NCBI RefSeq assembly: GCF_009720825.1
Contig: NZ_WNKY01000026.1
Span: forward strand, 1 to 64,000
Length of the DNA stretch: 64,000 nt
From: Duganella radicis
GTDB taxonomy: Bacteria > Pseudomonadota > Gammaproteobacteria > Burkholderiales > Burkholderiaceae_D
Reading direction: 5' to 3'
Shown here: positions 17,054 through 27,600 of the stretch, piece by piece
Layout: each line of letters opens with the position of its first letter
How positions within the stretch are numbered: the first letter of the stretch is position 1
The notes under the pieces: model-generated
What the model saw: the letters and a program-made list of their open reading frames with translations, nothing else
What the model was told of the DNA's origin: nothing
Databases searched by the model: none
Program-made: the position numbers and the translations under genes

Positions 17054-18613
17054 ATGAAATCGCTCCTGTTGACAGCGCTATTGGCGTCTTGCGCGTGCCC
17101 GGCGCAGGCCGCGGCATTGCCGCGGATCGACGGCGCGACGCTGCTGGAGCAGATCGGCACGCTGGCCTCGGACGAGTTCGAGGGCCGCGCGCCGGGCACC
17201 CAGGGCGAGGCGCTGACCATCGATTACCTGCAACAGCAGTTCAAAAAGCTGGGGCTGGAGCCGGGCAACCCCGACGGCAGCTATTTACAGGCGGTGCCGC
17301 TGGTGGGCATCTCCAGCCATCCCACCCTCAGCTATGGCGGCAAGCAGCTGAAATTCGGCGACGATTACGTGGCCTGGACCGCGCGCGCGCAGCCGACGGT
17401 GGAGGTCAACGATTCCGAGCTGGTGTTTGTCGGCTACGGCGTGCAGGCGCCCGAATTCAAGTGGGACGATTACAAGGGCGCCGACCTCAAGGGCAAGACC
17501 CTGGTGATGCTGATCAACGATCCGCCGCTGCCCGATCCCAAGGCCTTCGCCGGCCCGGCGGTGAGCTGGTACGGGCGCTGGAACTACAAATTTGAAATCG
17601 CCGCCAGGCTGGGCGCGGCGGCGGCGCTGATCGTGCACGAGACCAAGGCGGCCGGCTATCCCTACGAGACCGTGCTCAATGGCTGGGGCCGCGAAAACTT
17701 CGCCCTGAAGAGCAAGACGCCCGAGCCCTACCTGCCGGCCATCGCCGGCTGGCTGCAACACGAGCGCGCCTGCGAGCTGTTGCAGGCGGCCGGGCTGGAT
17801 TTCAAGACCCTGAAACAGCGCGCCGCCTCACGCGACTTCAAGCCCATCCCGCTGGGCATCAAACTCAGCCTGAGCACCGTGAACGCCACGCGCGAGCTGG
17901 TGTCGCACAACGTGGTGGGACGCATTCCCGGTTCCGATCCGCAGCTGAAGAACGAGGTGGTGGTGTACAGCGCGCACTGGGACCATTTCGGCATCGACGA
18001 AACCCTGCCGGGGCCGCGCACGCAGCAAATCTTCCACGGCGCGGTGGACAACGCCAGCGGTGTGGCGGCCTTGCTGCAAATCGCCAGGGCTTACAAGGAA
18101 TTGCCGGTGGCGCCCAAGCGCACCATTTTGTTCGTGGCCACCACGGCGGAGGAGCGCGGCCTGCTGGGCGCGCAATATTATGTGCGCCATCCGCTGTATC
18201 CGATCGCCAGGACGGTCCTCAACATCAACATCAATGGCTTGAACCTGTGGGGCCGCACGCGCGAGGTCGACCTGAGCGGCATGGGCAAGTCCAGCGCGGA
18301 CGAGATTGTGACGGCGCTGGCGGCCAGGCAGGGACGCGTGGTCAAGGCCGATAACAACGGCAGCTATTATCGCGGCGACCAGCTGGAGTTCGCGCGCGCC
18401 GGCGTGCCGACGATTTATTTGCGCAGCAGCGCCGCCAAGACCATGCATTACATCGCCAACCAGTACCACACCGTGAACGATGTGGTGCAAGCCAACTGGA
18501 ACACCGGCGGCGCGGTGGAGGACCTCAATCTGCTATTCCAGGCCGGTTATCAGGCCGCGCAGGCCAAGGACACGCCGAAGTGGAAGGATGGCGCCGAGTT
18601 CCAGCGCCGCTAA
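17054..18613 (+). CDS. Secreted M28-family zinc aminopeptidase with PA domain
   Basis: A 519-aa exported peptidase. The signal peptide covers about residues 1-20. The early part has ASDEFEGRAPGTQGE, typical of M28 peptidases, and a PA (protease-associated) insert around residues 130-250. The di-zinc site is visible: AHWDHFG (about 307), GAVDNASG (about 329, bridging Asp), AEERGLLGAQYY (about 366, catalytic and ligand Glu) and a late His in NQYHTVNDV. The product is likely a periplasmic or outer-membrane-facing aminopeptidase that trims peptides for nutrition. The gene is flanked by an imperfect inverted repeat just after the stop. Confidence 0.92.
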   Translation: MKSLLLTALLASCACPAQAAALPRIDGATLLEQIGTLASDEFEGRAPGTQGEALTIDYLQQQFKKLGLEPGNPDGSYLQAVPLVGISSHPTLSYGGKQLKFGDDYVAWTARAQPTVEVNDSELVFVGYGVQAPEFKWDDYKGADLKGKTLVMLINDPPLPDPKAFAGPAVSWYGRWNYKFEIAARLGAAAALIVHETKAAGYPYETVLNGWGRENFALKSKTPEPYLPAIAGWLQHERACELLQAAGLDFKTLKQRAASRDFKPIPLGIKLSLSTVNATRELVSHNVVGRIPGSDPQLKNEVVVYSAHWDHFGIDETLPGPRTQQIFHGAVDNASGVAALLQIARAYKELPVAPKRTILFVATTAEERGLLGAQYYVRHPLYPIARTVLNININGLNLWGRTREVDLSGMGKSSADEIVTALAARQGRVVKADNNGSYYRGDQLEFARAGVPTIYLRSSAAKTMHYIANQYHTVNDVVQANWNTGGAVEDLNLLFQAGYQAAQAKDTPKWKDGAEFQRR

Positions 18614-18691
18614 TCATGCCGGCGCAGGCCGGTATCCAATCTGAGTTGACGCTGGCGCCGGGACATTGGGTACCGGCCTACGCCGGTACGA
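18614..18691. repeat. Imperfect inverted repeat (REP-like) between convergent genes
   Basis: Two 26-base arms (18614-18639 and 18666-18691) pair with about four mismatches; the shared core is GCCGGCGCAGGCCGGTATCC against a partner that reads GGTACCGGCCTACGCCGG. The right arm covers the last codons of the thioredoxin-like gene. It may be a small palindromic repeat that also ends transcription of the peptidase gene. Confidence 0.65.
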
Positions 18692-19985
18692 CAGCGCTCA
18701 GCGGCTCAGGCAGGCTGGCGCGTTTCGGCGCGAGTTTTTGCAGCTGGCCGAGGTTGCGCTGCTGGTGCGCATCGTCGCCGGCGGCGCCGATGTCGGCCAG
18801 CAGGCCCGCCGCCGCTTGCCCGATGGCGGCGGCGTCTTGCGGCGCCAGGTCGATCAGGCTGTTCAGGTAGGTCACGCCCCACTGGATGCGCGTCGCCGGG
18901 CCTGTCGAGGCCTGCCATGCCTTGCCATACCATGCCAGCACACCGGCCACATCGTTGCGGCGCTTGGCCGCCGCGGCCAGGCTCAGCATGAAGTAGTACG
19001 GCGAATGCGAACGCGGCAACTCGGCCAGCAGCACCTGCTCGGCCTGCGCCGGCAAGCCAGCATCGTTCAGGGCGCTCACCGCCGTGTTGACCAGCGTGTG
19101 GCGTTCATACGGATCGCTGGATGCGGCCAGCGCCTCGTCCACCCGCGCCCGCACCTGTTCCTGCAAGCCCTGCGACGGCGCCAGCAGGCGCGCCATGCGC
19201 ATTTGCAGGCGCAGGGCCATCAGGCGGTCCGGCGCGCCGAGCCAGAAATCCTCGGCCCACTGCGCCGCCACACCGCCCAGCGCGGCGGCCAGTTCCTCGC
19301 GGCGGCTGGCGAGCTTCACCAGTTGCAGGCCGCTGTTGTTGAAGATGTCGAGGTTGGCGCGCGCTGCGCGGGCGTCGGCCAGCACGGCCAGCACGGCGGC
19401 GGCATCGCCGGCGCCGCAGGCCAGTTGCGCCAACAGGCCCAGCCGCGCAGCGGCGTCGGCCGGCGCGGCGGCCGCCAGCGCGGACAAGGTCGGCGCCAGC
19501 GCGCGCGTGCCCAGCAACTGGCCTTCGTCGGTGTCCCATGAATAGTGGCTCAGCAGCGACCATTCCGCGTCGCTCAGCACGCGCGCGCCGGACAGGGCCG
19601 CGTCCAGGGCGGCCGCAGCCGATGAGCCCGCCTGGTGCGCGGCCAGCGCGGTATCGAAGGCGGCAACGAACAGCTCGCCATCGAGCTCGCACGGCAGGCG
19701 CGTGATTTCGCCGCCGTCCGGCGCGAACAGCACCAGCGTCGGATAGCTGCGCAGCCGGTACTGTGCCGCCAACGCCTGCGCGCCGGCGCTGTCGCCGTCA
19801 AGGTGATAGCACAGCACCGAGGCCGAGCGCGCCACGAACTCGTCGCGCGCGAAGATGTCCGACTTCACGCGATTGCACGGCGGGCACCACGCCGCGCCCC
19901 AGTACAGGAACAGCGGACGCTGCCGCGCCCGCGCCAGTGCCTGCGCCTCGGCCAGCGTGCCGTTCAGCCATGCGATCGCCGCCAT
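18678..19985 (-). CDS. Thioredoxin-family protein with long helical C-terminal region
   Basis: A 435-aa protein. Residues 1-115 form a thioredoxin-like domain with active site WCPPC (about residues 33-37), a cis-Pro region SYPTLVLF and DGGEI. The remaining 320 residues are Ala/Leu-rich helices that look like a degenerate TPR-type array (for example ERHTLVNTAVSALNDAGLPAQAEQV). No signal peptide is visible, so it is probably cytoplasmic. The start codon lies six bases after the folE stop, so the two are likely co-transcribed. The substrate is unknown. Confidence 0.82.
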   Translation of the reverse strand: MAAIAWLNGTLAEAQALARARQRPLFLYWGAAWCPPCNRVKSDIFARDEFVARSASVLCYHLDGDSAGAQALAAQYRLRSYPTLVLFAPDGGEITRLPCELDGELFVAAFDTALAAHQAGSSAAAALDAALSGARVLSDAEWSLLSHYSWDTDEGQLLGTRALAPTLSALAAAAPADAAARLGLLAQLACGAGDAAAVLAVLADARAARANLDIFNNSGLQLVKLASRREELAAALGGVAAQWAEDFWLGAPDRLMALRLQMRMARLLAPSQGLQEQVRARVDEALAASSDPYERHTLVNTAVSALNDAGLPAQAEQVLLAELPRSHSPYYFMLSLAAAAKRRNDVAGVLAWYGKAWQASTGPATRIQWGVTYLNSLIDLAPQDAAAIGQAAAGLLADIGAAGDDAHQQRNLGQLQKLAPKRASLPEPLSAVVPA

Positions 19986-19991
19986 GGTGGA

Positions 19992-20552
19992 TCAGTCCCG
20001 GGCCAGCGCCAGGAACTCGGTGCGCATCGCCAGGTTGGGCTGCAACTCGCCCAGCATGGCCGAGGTCACGGTCTCTTCGCCCGGCGTGCGGATGCCGCGG
20101 CTTTCCATGCACAGGTGGCGGCATTTCACCACCACGCCCACCGCTTTCGGCTCCAGCACTTCCATCAGCGCGTTGGCGATCTGCATGGTCATGCGTTCCT
20201 GCACTTGCAGGCGCTTGGCGAAGCAGTCCACCAGACGGGTCAGCTTGGACAGGCCGACGATCTTGCCGTTCGGGATGTAGCCGATGGTGGCCTTGCCGAA
20301 GAACGGCGCCAGATGGTGTTCGCAATGGCTGTACACCGGAATATTGCGCACGATGATGAATTCGTTGTACTGCTCGGCGCCGTCTTCAAACGCCTTGAGC
20401 AGCGCGGCAGGGTCCTGGTCGTAGCCCGAGGTCCAGTGCTTCCACGCCTTGGCCACGCGGGCCGGCGTTTCCAGCAGGCCGGGACGGTCCGGGTCTTCGC
20501 CGATGCTGGCGATCAGTCGGCGCCAGTCGTTTTCCGTAAATTCTTGAGACAT
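19992..20552 (-). CDS. folE: GTP cyclohydrolase I
   Basis: FolE converts GTP to 7,8-dihydroneopterin triphosphate, the first step of folate (and related pterin or queuosine) synthesis in the cytoplasm. The 186-aa product has the zinc and catalytic motif SHCEHHLAPFFGKATIGYIP, the GLSKLTRLVDCFAKRLQVQER block, and the second zinc Cys in VVVKCRHLCMESRG. Length and motifs are complete. It is followed after six bases by the thioredoxin-like gene. Confidence 0.97.
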   Translation of the reverse strand: MSQEFTENDWRRLIASIGEDPDRPGLLETPARVAKAWKHWTSGYDQDPAALLKAFEDGAEQYNEFIIVRNIPVYSHCEHHLAPFFGKATIGYIPNGKIVGLSKLTRLVDCFAKRLQVQERMTMQIANALMEVLEPKAVGVVVKCRHLCMESRGIRTPGEETVTSAMLGELQPNLAMRTEFLALARD

Positions 20553-20602
20553 GATGAAACACCTTTTTTAAATTTGCCCGACAGTATATCGGACTGGCGG
20601 TC

Positions 20603-21421
20603 CTACCGCTTGGGCCGGTGGGCGTCGACCAGGCGCGCGGCGATCGAGACCTTGACCGGCAGATCGGGCCAGTCATCGTCGGCGCCGAACCAGCGGGCAT
20701 CGGCGATCTCGGCCGGATCGACGCGGATCTCGCCGTCCAGGTAGTCGGCGGTGTAGGCGATCATCAGCGAATGCGGGAACGGCCACGACTGGCTGCCGAA
20801 GTACTGCAAGTTGTGCACGCGCAGGCCGACCTCCTCGAACACCTCGCGGTGAATGGCTTCCTCCACCGACTCGCCCGCCTCCAGGAAACCGGCCAGCGCC
20901 GTGTAGCGCTTGTAGGGCGAATTGGTGTGCATGGCCAGCAGCACTTGCTCGCCCTTGCGCACCAACACCATCATGGCCGGCGAGATGCGCGGATAGGCGC
21001 TGTGGCCGCAGGCCAGGCACTTGTAGCAGCGCTCGCCTTCCAGCAGTTGCAGCGGCGTCGCGCACGCGCCGCAAAAGCGATGGGTGCGCGCCCATTCGCA
21101 CAGCTGATAGGCGCGGCCGGCCAGGCCGAGGAAGCCGTCGTCCAGCACGCCGAACAGGGCGCGCAGGCCGTGGTAGCCGAAATCCGGCCCCGGCGTCAAC
21201 GGCGTATCGACCCAGGCGGCCTGGTAGTAACGTCCCTCCCACAAGCCCAGCGGATGGATGCGTTCCGGCGCGAGAGGCAGTCCGGCCAGCGCGCTGGTAT
21301 CCGGCAAGCCCAACACGGTGTTGCGCAACAGCAACTCCCCGCGATGGAACACGAATGTGAGCGGATCGTCATGTTTTTGCGGACGGATGGTCGGGGTAAA
21401 CGTGGCGGGAGTTTGCAGCAT
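20603..21421 (-). CDS. nudC: NAD(+) diphosphatase / NAD-cap RNA decapping enzyme
   Basis: NudC hydrolyses NADH or NAD to NMN(H) and AMP and can remove NAD caps from RNA. The 272-aa product has a four-Cys zinc ribbon (RFCGACATP, RCYKCLACG), the Nudix box GFLEAGESVEEAIHREVFEEVG in slightly shorter form, and downstream SQSWPFPHSLM, close to the SQPWPFPxS signature that marks NudC-type enzymes. The first Ser replaces the Pro of the signature. The gene lies upstream of folE with a 50-base gap and is divergent from the giant repeat gene. Confidence 0.93.
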   Translation of the reverse strand: MLQTPATFTPTIRPQKHDDPLTFVFHRGELLLRNTVLGLPDTSALAGLPLAPERIHPLGLWEGRYYQAAWVDTPLTPGPDFGYHGLRALFGVLDDGFLGLAGRAYQLCEWARTHRFCGACATPLQLLEGERCYKCLACGHSAYPRISPAMMVLVRKGEQVLLAMHTNSPYKRYTALAGFLEAGESVEEAIHREVFEEVGLRVHNLQYFGSQSWPFPHSLMIAYTADYLDGEIRVDPAEIADARWFGADDDWPDLPVKVSIAARLVDAHRPKR

Positions 21422-21601
21422 GGCCGGAAAAATAAAGGATAAATGCGAAACCGCATCTTACAGTGTTTCCTGATTACTTATTTTCCGCTCAAAAATAGTC
21501 ACCAAAACTCACTTCCGGATCAACGCTAAGTCATTGTTTTCAGGCCAAGATTTGAGGGATTTTTAGGCCTTTCCTCTCTGGATAAGCCCGTTTGGCGGTA
21601 C

Positions 21602-21620
21602 TATATATTTCCGTCAGGAG
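21602..21620 (+). promoter_or_regulatory. -10-like box and Shine-Dalgarno site of the giant repeat gene
   Basis: TATATA (21602-21607) lies 24 bases before the ATG at 21632, and AGGAG (21616-21620) lies 11 bases before it. No good -35 element is seen. The 210-base gap upstream is markedly AT-rich for this genome. Confidence 0.4.
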
Positions 21621-21631
21621 ATTATTACACT

Positions 21632-24600
21632 ATGTCACTCATCATATCCGGTTTAAACACCGACCAAATCGCCAGCTTGCAAACCAATCAGGTCGCTCTT
21701 TTGACGACCGCCGATATCGGCCAGCTGTCGACTTTGCAGATGACGGCATTCAATACCGACCAGCTGGCCGCGCTGACCAGCAGTCAACTGCGCGCGCTGT
21801 CGGTGCAGAACCTGCAAGCGCTCAACACCGACCAGCTCGGCCACGGCTTCACCACGCGCCAGATCCAGGCCCTGACCACCGCCCAGTTCACCAGCCTGAC
21901 CACGCTCCAGCTCACCGCCGGCCTGATCAGCGACCAGTTTGCCGCCCTGACCACCGCACAACTGAACGCCCTGAACGCCAGCCAGTTCGCCCTGATCGCC
22001 AGCGACGACATCGCCGCCCTGCGCAGCGCGCAGGTGGCCGCCATCGGCACCACCCTGCTGCGCACCCTGACCAGCAACCAGATCGTGGCCCTGACGTCCG
22101 ATCAACTGGTGGCGCTGCAAACCGGCCAGGTGGCGTCGCTGACCACGGCGCAAGTGGCGGCGATTGAAACCGCCGACTTCGGCGCGCTCAGCACGCGCCA
22201 GCTGAACGCCCTCGGCGCCAGCCAGCTCAACGCCCTGAGCGCCGGCCAGCTGGCCGCGCTGGGCACCCGCCAGACCGCCAGCCTGGGCACCGCCCAGATC
22301 AGCCTGCTCAGCACGGCGCAGCTGGCCGCCATCGGCACCACCGGCCTGTCGACCCTGCAAACGCGCCAGATCGCCGCGCTCAGCACGGCGCAATTCGCCG
22401 CCCTCGACAGCGACCAGATCGTGGCGCTGGGCACGGCGCAAGCGCTGGCCCTGAACACCCTGCAACTGGGCCAGATGTCGGCCGCCCAGCTGGCCGCGAT
22501 GGAAACCCGGGACCTGGCCGTGCTCAAGAGCCAGCAACTGCGCGTGCTGGCCACCAGCGCCATCGCCGCCCTGACCACCGACCAGGTCGCGTCCATGACG
22601 ACCGCCCAGATCGCCAGCCTGACCAGCGCGCAAGTGCGCAGCCTGGACAGCGACCAGATCATCGCCCTGACCACCGCCCAGGCCGCCGCGCTGAGCACGG
22701 CGCAAATGCAAGCCCTGAGCAACAGCCAGCTGGCCGCCCTCGAGACGGCCGACATCGCCGCCCTGAAGAGCACGCAGTTGAACGCGCTCGGCAGCGCCCA
22801 GCTGAACGCCCTCGGCAGCGACCAGATCGCCAGCCTGAGCACGCAGCAGGCGGCCAACCTGGCCACCGCCCAGATCGCCGTGCTGAGCACCGCGCAAGTG
22901 GCGGCGCTGGCAACCCAGGACCTGGCCGCGCTGCGCACCCAGCAGATCGCCGCCCTCACCACGGCTGGCGTGGCCGCGCTGAGCACCGACCAGGTGGCGG
23001 CGCTGAAAACCGCCCAGGCCGCCGCGCTCAGTTCGCAACAACTGGCGGCGCTGGACAGCAATCAGGTGGGCGCGCTGGAAAGCGCCGACTTGGCCGCCAT
23101 CCGCACCAGCCAGATCAATGGCCTCGGCAGCGCCGGCGTCGCCGTGCTGAGCACCGACCAGGTGGCGGCGCTGGCCACCGCGCAACTCGCCGCGCTGGGC
23201 AGCAACCAGCTGTCGGCCCTGAACAGCGACCAGATCGCGGCCCTGCGCACGGCGCAGGCGAGCGCCCTGACCACCCAGCAAATCGCCAGCCTGGGCAGCG
23301 CGCAAATCGCCGCGCTGGAAACGCGCGACCTGCGCGCGCTCAGGACCGTGCAGATCAGTTCGCTGACCACGGCGCAGATCGCCGCGCTCAACACCGACCA
23401 GATCGCCAACCTCGGCACGCAGCAGATCGCCGCCCTGACCACGCGCCAGTTCGCCACCCTCAGCACCGACCAGATCGTCGCGCTGACCACCCAGCAAGTG
23501 GTGGCGCTGACCACCCAGCAGCTGAGCCAGATGAGCGCCACCCAGCTGGCCGCCATGGAGCCGCAGGACTTCGGCGCCTTCAGGAGCCAGCAGCTGGCGG
23601 CGCTGGGCACCGCCGCCACCGCCGTGCTGAGCACCAGCCAGCTGGACGCGCTGGGCACGGCGCCGATCGGCGCCATGTCGACCGTGCAGGTGCGCGGCCT
23701 GAGCACCGACCAGATCATCGCCCTCAGCAGCGCGCAACTGGCGGCGCTGACCACGGCGCAAGTGGCGGCCCTGAGCAACAGCCAACTGGCCGCCATCGAA
23801 ACCGCCGACCTGGCCGCCATGCGCACCGCCCAGCTGGCCGTGCTGGGCACGGCGCAGTTGAACGCCCTCGACACCAACCAGATCATCGCCCTGACCACGG
23901 CGCAAAGCGCCAGCCTGGGCACGCAGCAGATCGCCGGCCTGAGCACCACGCAGCTGGCCGCCATGGAGACCGCCGACCTGGCCGCGCTGCGCACCCAGCA
24001 GGTGGCGGCCCTGGCCAGCGCCGGCATCGCCGCGCTGGGAACGGCCCAGATCGCCGCGCTGGGTTCGGCGCAAATCCGCGCCCTGCAAACCGCACAGGAA
24101 GCGGCGCTGGGCAGCGACCAGATCGCCGTCCTTGGCAGCGCGCAAGCCGCCGGCCTGGGCACGCAGCAGATCGCCGCGCTGTCGTCCATGCAAGTGCAGG
24201 CGCTGCGCACCGACACCTTCGCCAACCTGAGCACGCAGCAAATCGCCGCGCTGGCCACGGCCGCCGTGGCCGCCCTGACCACCGACCAGATCGTGGCGCT
24301 GGGCACGGCGCAAGCCGGCGCGCTGCTGTCGCAACAGCTGGCGGCGCTGAGCACCGACCAGCTGGCCGCGCTGGAAAACAGCGACCTGGCCGCGCTGCGC
24401 ACCAATCAGTTGAACGGCCTGGGCACCGCCACCATGGCCGCCCTCGGCACCGCGCAGGTGGCCGCGCTGGGCACAGCGCAGGTGGCCGCCCTCAGCACCC
24501 GGCAACTGGGCGCGCTGAGCAGCGACCAGATCGCCGGCCTGACCACGGCCCAAGCGGCCGCGCTGAGCACCCAACAGATCGCCAGCCTGAGCACCAATCA

Positions 24601-27600
24601 GATCGGCGCCATGGAAACCGCCGATCTGGCGGCGCTGCGCACCGCGCAGATCGCCGCCCTCGGCACCAATCAGCTGATGGCGCTGGGCACCGCCCAGATC
24701 GTCGGCCTGAGCTCGCAACAAGTGGCGGCCCTGACCACCCGCCAGGTGGCCGTGCTGACCACCGACCAGATCTTGGCGATGCAGGCCGCGGCGCTGGCCG
24801 CGCTGCAATCGCAGCAAGTGGTGGCGCTCAGCACCAACGCCAGCGCCGCCCTCAGCACCGCGCAGGTGGCGGCGCTCAGCACCGCCGTGCTGAGCGCGTT
24901 CAGCACCAGCCAGATCGCCCTGCTGAGCACCGACCAGATCGTCGCCCTGACTACCCAGCAAAGCGCCGCGCTGACCACGCGCCAGGTCGGCGCCCTGACC
25001 ACCGATCAGCTGAGCGCGCTGGAAACGCAGGACCTGGCCGCCTTCAGCACGGCCCAGATCGTCGCCCTGAACAGCAACCAGATCGGCGCCCTCGGCACCG
25101 CCCACATCGCCGCCCTGCGCTCGCAGCAGGTGGGCGCGCTGAGCACCGTGCAAGTCGCCAGCCTGAACACCGACCAGCTGCGCGCGTTGGAAAGCGCCGA
25201 CCTGGCCGCGCTGCGCACGCAGCAAATGCTGGCCCTGGGCAGCAACGCCGTGGCCGCGCTGACCACGGCGCAAGTCGCGGCCCTGAGCACCAACCTGCTG
25301 GCGGTGCTGACCACCACGCAAGTCGGCGCCCTGACCACCGACCAGATCGTCGCGCTCGGCACGGCCCAGGCCGGCGCGCTGGCCACGCGCCAGGTCGCCG
25401 CCCTGTCCACCGATCAACTGGCCGCGCTGGAAACACAGGACTTGGCCGCGCTGCGCACCGCGCAGATCGCCGCCCTGGGCAGCGACCACATCGCCACCCT
25501 CAGCACCGACCAGATCGGCGCGCTGCGCTCGCAACAGGTGGCGGCCCTGAATTCGCAGCAGCTGGCCGCGCTGAGCGGGGCGCAGCTGGTCGCCATGTCC
25601 AGCGCCGACCTGGCCGCCCTGCAAACCAAAAACGTCGGCGCGCTCGGCACCGCCGCGGTGGCCGCCCTGACCACCGCCCAAGTGGCGGCGCTGACCACCG
25701 GCGTGCTGGCGGCCCTCGGCACCGGCCAGGCCGCCGCCCTCACCACCGACCAGATCGTCGCCCTGTCGACCGCCCACATCGGCGCGCTGACCACGGCCGA
25801 CCTGGCGGCGCTGTCGACCGACCAGGTGAACGCGCTGGAGACGCGCGACTTCGCCGCCTTGAAAACCGCCCAGCTGGTGGCCCTGACCTCCGACCAGATC
25901 GGCGCCCTGAGCACCGCCCTGATCGTGGCCCTCACCACCGCCCAGGCCGCCGCGCTGACGCCGGCGCAGCTGAACGCGCTGTCCACCGACCAGCTGGCCG
26001 CGATGGAGGCCCAGGACTTCGCCGCGCTCAAGACCAGCCAGTTGCTGGGCCTGGGCACCAAGGGCATCGCCACCCTGTCGACCGCGCAGATCGCCGGATT
26101 GACCACCACCCAGGTCGCCCAGCTGACCTCGGACCAGATCCAGATCCTCAGCAGCGCCCAGCTGGGCGCGCTGACCACCGCGCAAGCGGTGTCGCTGACC
26201 ACCGCGCAAATCGGCTACCTGCTGACCGAGCAGGTGGCGGTGCTGACCACGGCCGATTGGGCCGCGCTGAAAACCGCCCAGCTCAACGCCCTGAACAGCA
26301 ACCAGATCGGCGCCGTCACCACCAGCCAGATCGTGGCGCTGAGCTCGCAACAGGCGGCGGCGCTGTCGACGCGCCAGCTGGCCGCCTTCTCGACCAGCCA
26401 GCTGAACGCCATGGAAGCGGCCGACCTCGGCGCGCTGGGCTCGCACCAGATCGCCAGCCTGAGCACCGCCGCCATCGCCGCGCTCGACCTGTCGCTGCTG
26501 GCCGTGCTGAAGACCCAGCAGACCGCCGCCCTCGGCAGCGACCAGTTGCAGGCGCTGGGCACGGCGCAAATCGCCGCCCTCAGCACGCTGCAAGCCTCGA
26601 CCCTGACCACCGCCCAGGTTGCCGTGCTGACCAGCGCGCAAGTGCAGGCGCTGGAAACCGACGACCTGAGCGCGTTCAAGACCGCGCAGATCGCCGCCCT
26701 GGGCAGCGAGCAGGTGGCCCAGCTGACCACCAGCCAGATCGTCGCGCTGCGGTCGCAGCAGGTGGCCGCCCTGAGCAGCCGCCAGTTGAACGCGCTGACC
26801 AGCGACCAGGTCGTGGCCATCGAAACGCGCGACCTGGGCGCGCTGGGCAGCGCGCAAATGAGCGGCCTCGGCACCGAACTGCTGACCACGCTGACCACCG
26901 CCCAGCTGCAAGCGCTGAGCACGGCGCAGATCGCCGCTCTCGGCACCAGCCAGCTGCGGGCGCTGGGCACCGCGCAGATCGCCGCGCTGAGCACGCTGCA
27001 AGCCGCCGGCCTCGGCACCGCGCACCTGCAAGCCCTGAGCAGCGACCAGTTGCAAGCGCTGGCGACGCAAGACCTGGCCGCGCTGCGCACCGCGCAGATC
27101 GCCGCGCTCACCACCAGCCAGATCGCCAGCCTCAGCACCGCACAGGCCGCGGCCCTGAGCACGCTGCAAGTCAGCAATCTCGGCAGCGCGCAATTGCAGG
27201 CCCTCGGCAGCGACCAGCTGCAAGCGCTCGACGCCGCCGACATCGCGGCGCTGAAGACCGCGCAAATGGCCGCCCTCGGCACCGACCAGCTGAACGCCCT
27301 GCGCAGCGAGCAGTTCATCGCGCTCGGCTCGCTCCAGCTCAACGCCCTGACCACCGCCCAGTTCCAGTCGCTGGACAGCGCCCACATCGCCGCCCTCGGC
27401 ACGCTGCAAGCCAGCGGCCTGTCGAGCACGCAGGTGCAGGCGCTCAGCGCCAGCCAGTTGGCGGCGCTGGAAACCGAAGACCTGGCGGCGATGAAGACCG
27501 CGCAAATCAGCAGCTTGCGCACCAGCCAGATCGTCCTGCTCAACAGCAGCCAGATCGCCAGCCTGACCACGCAGCAAGCCAGCGCCCTGACCAGCCAGCA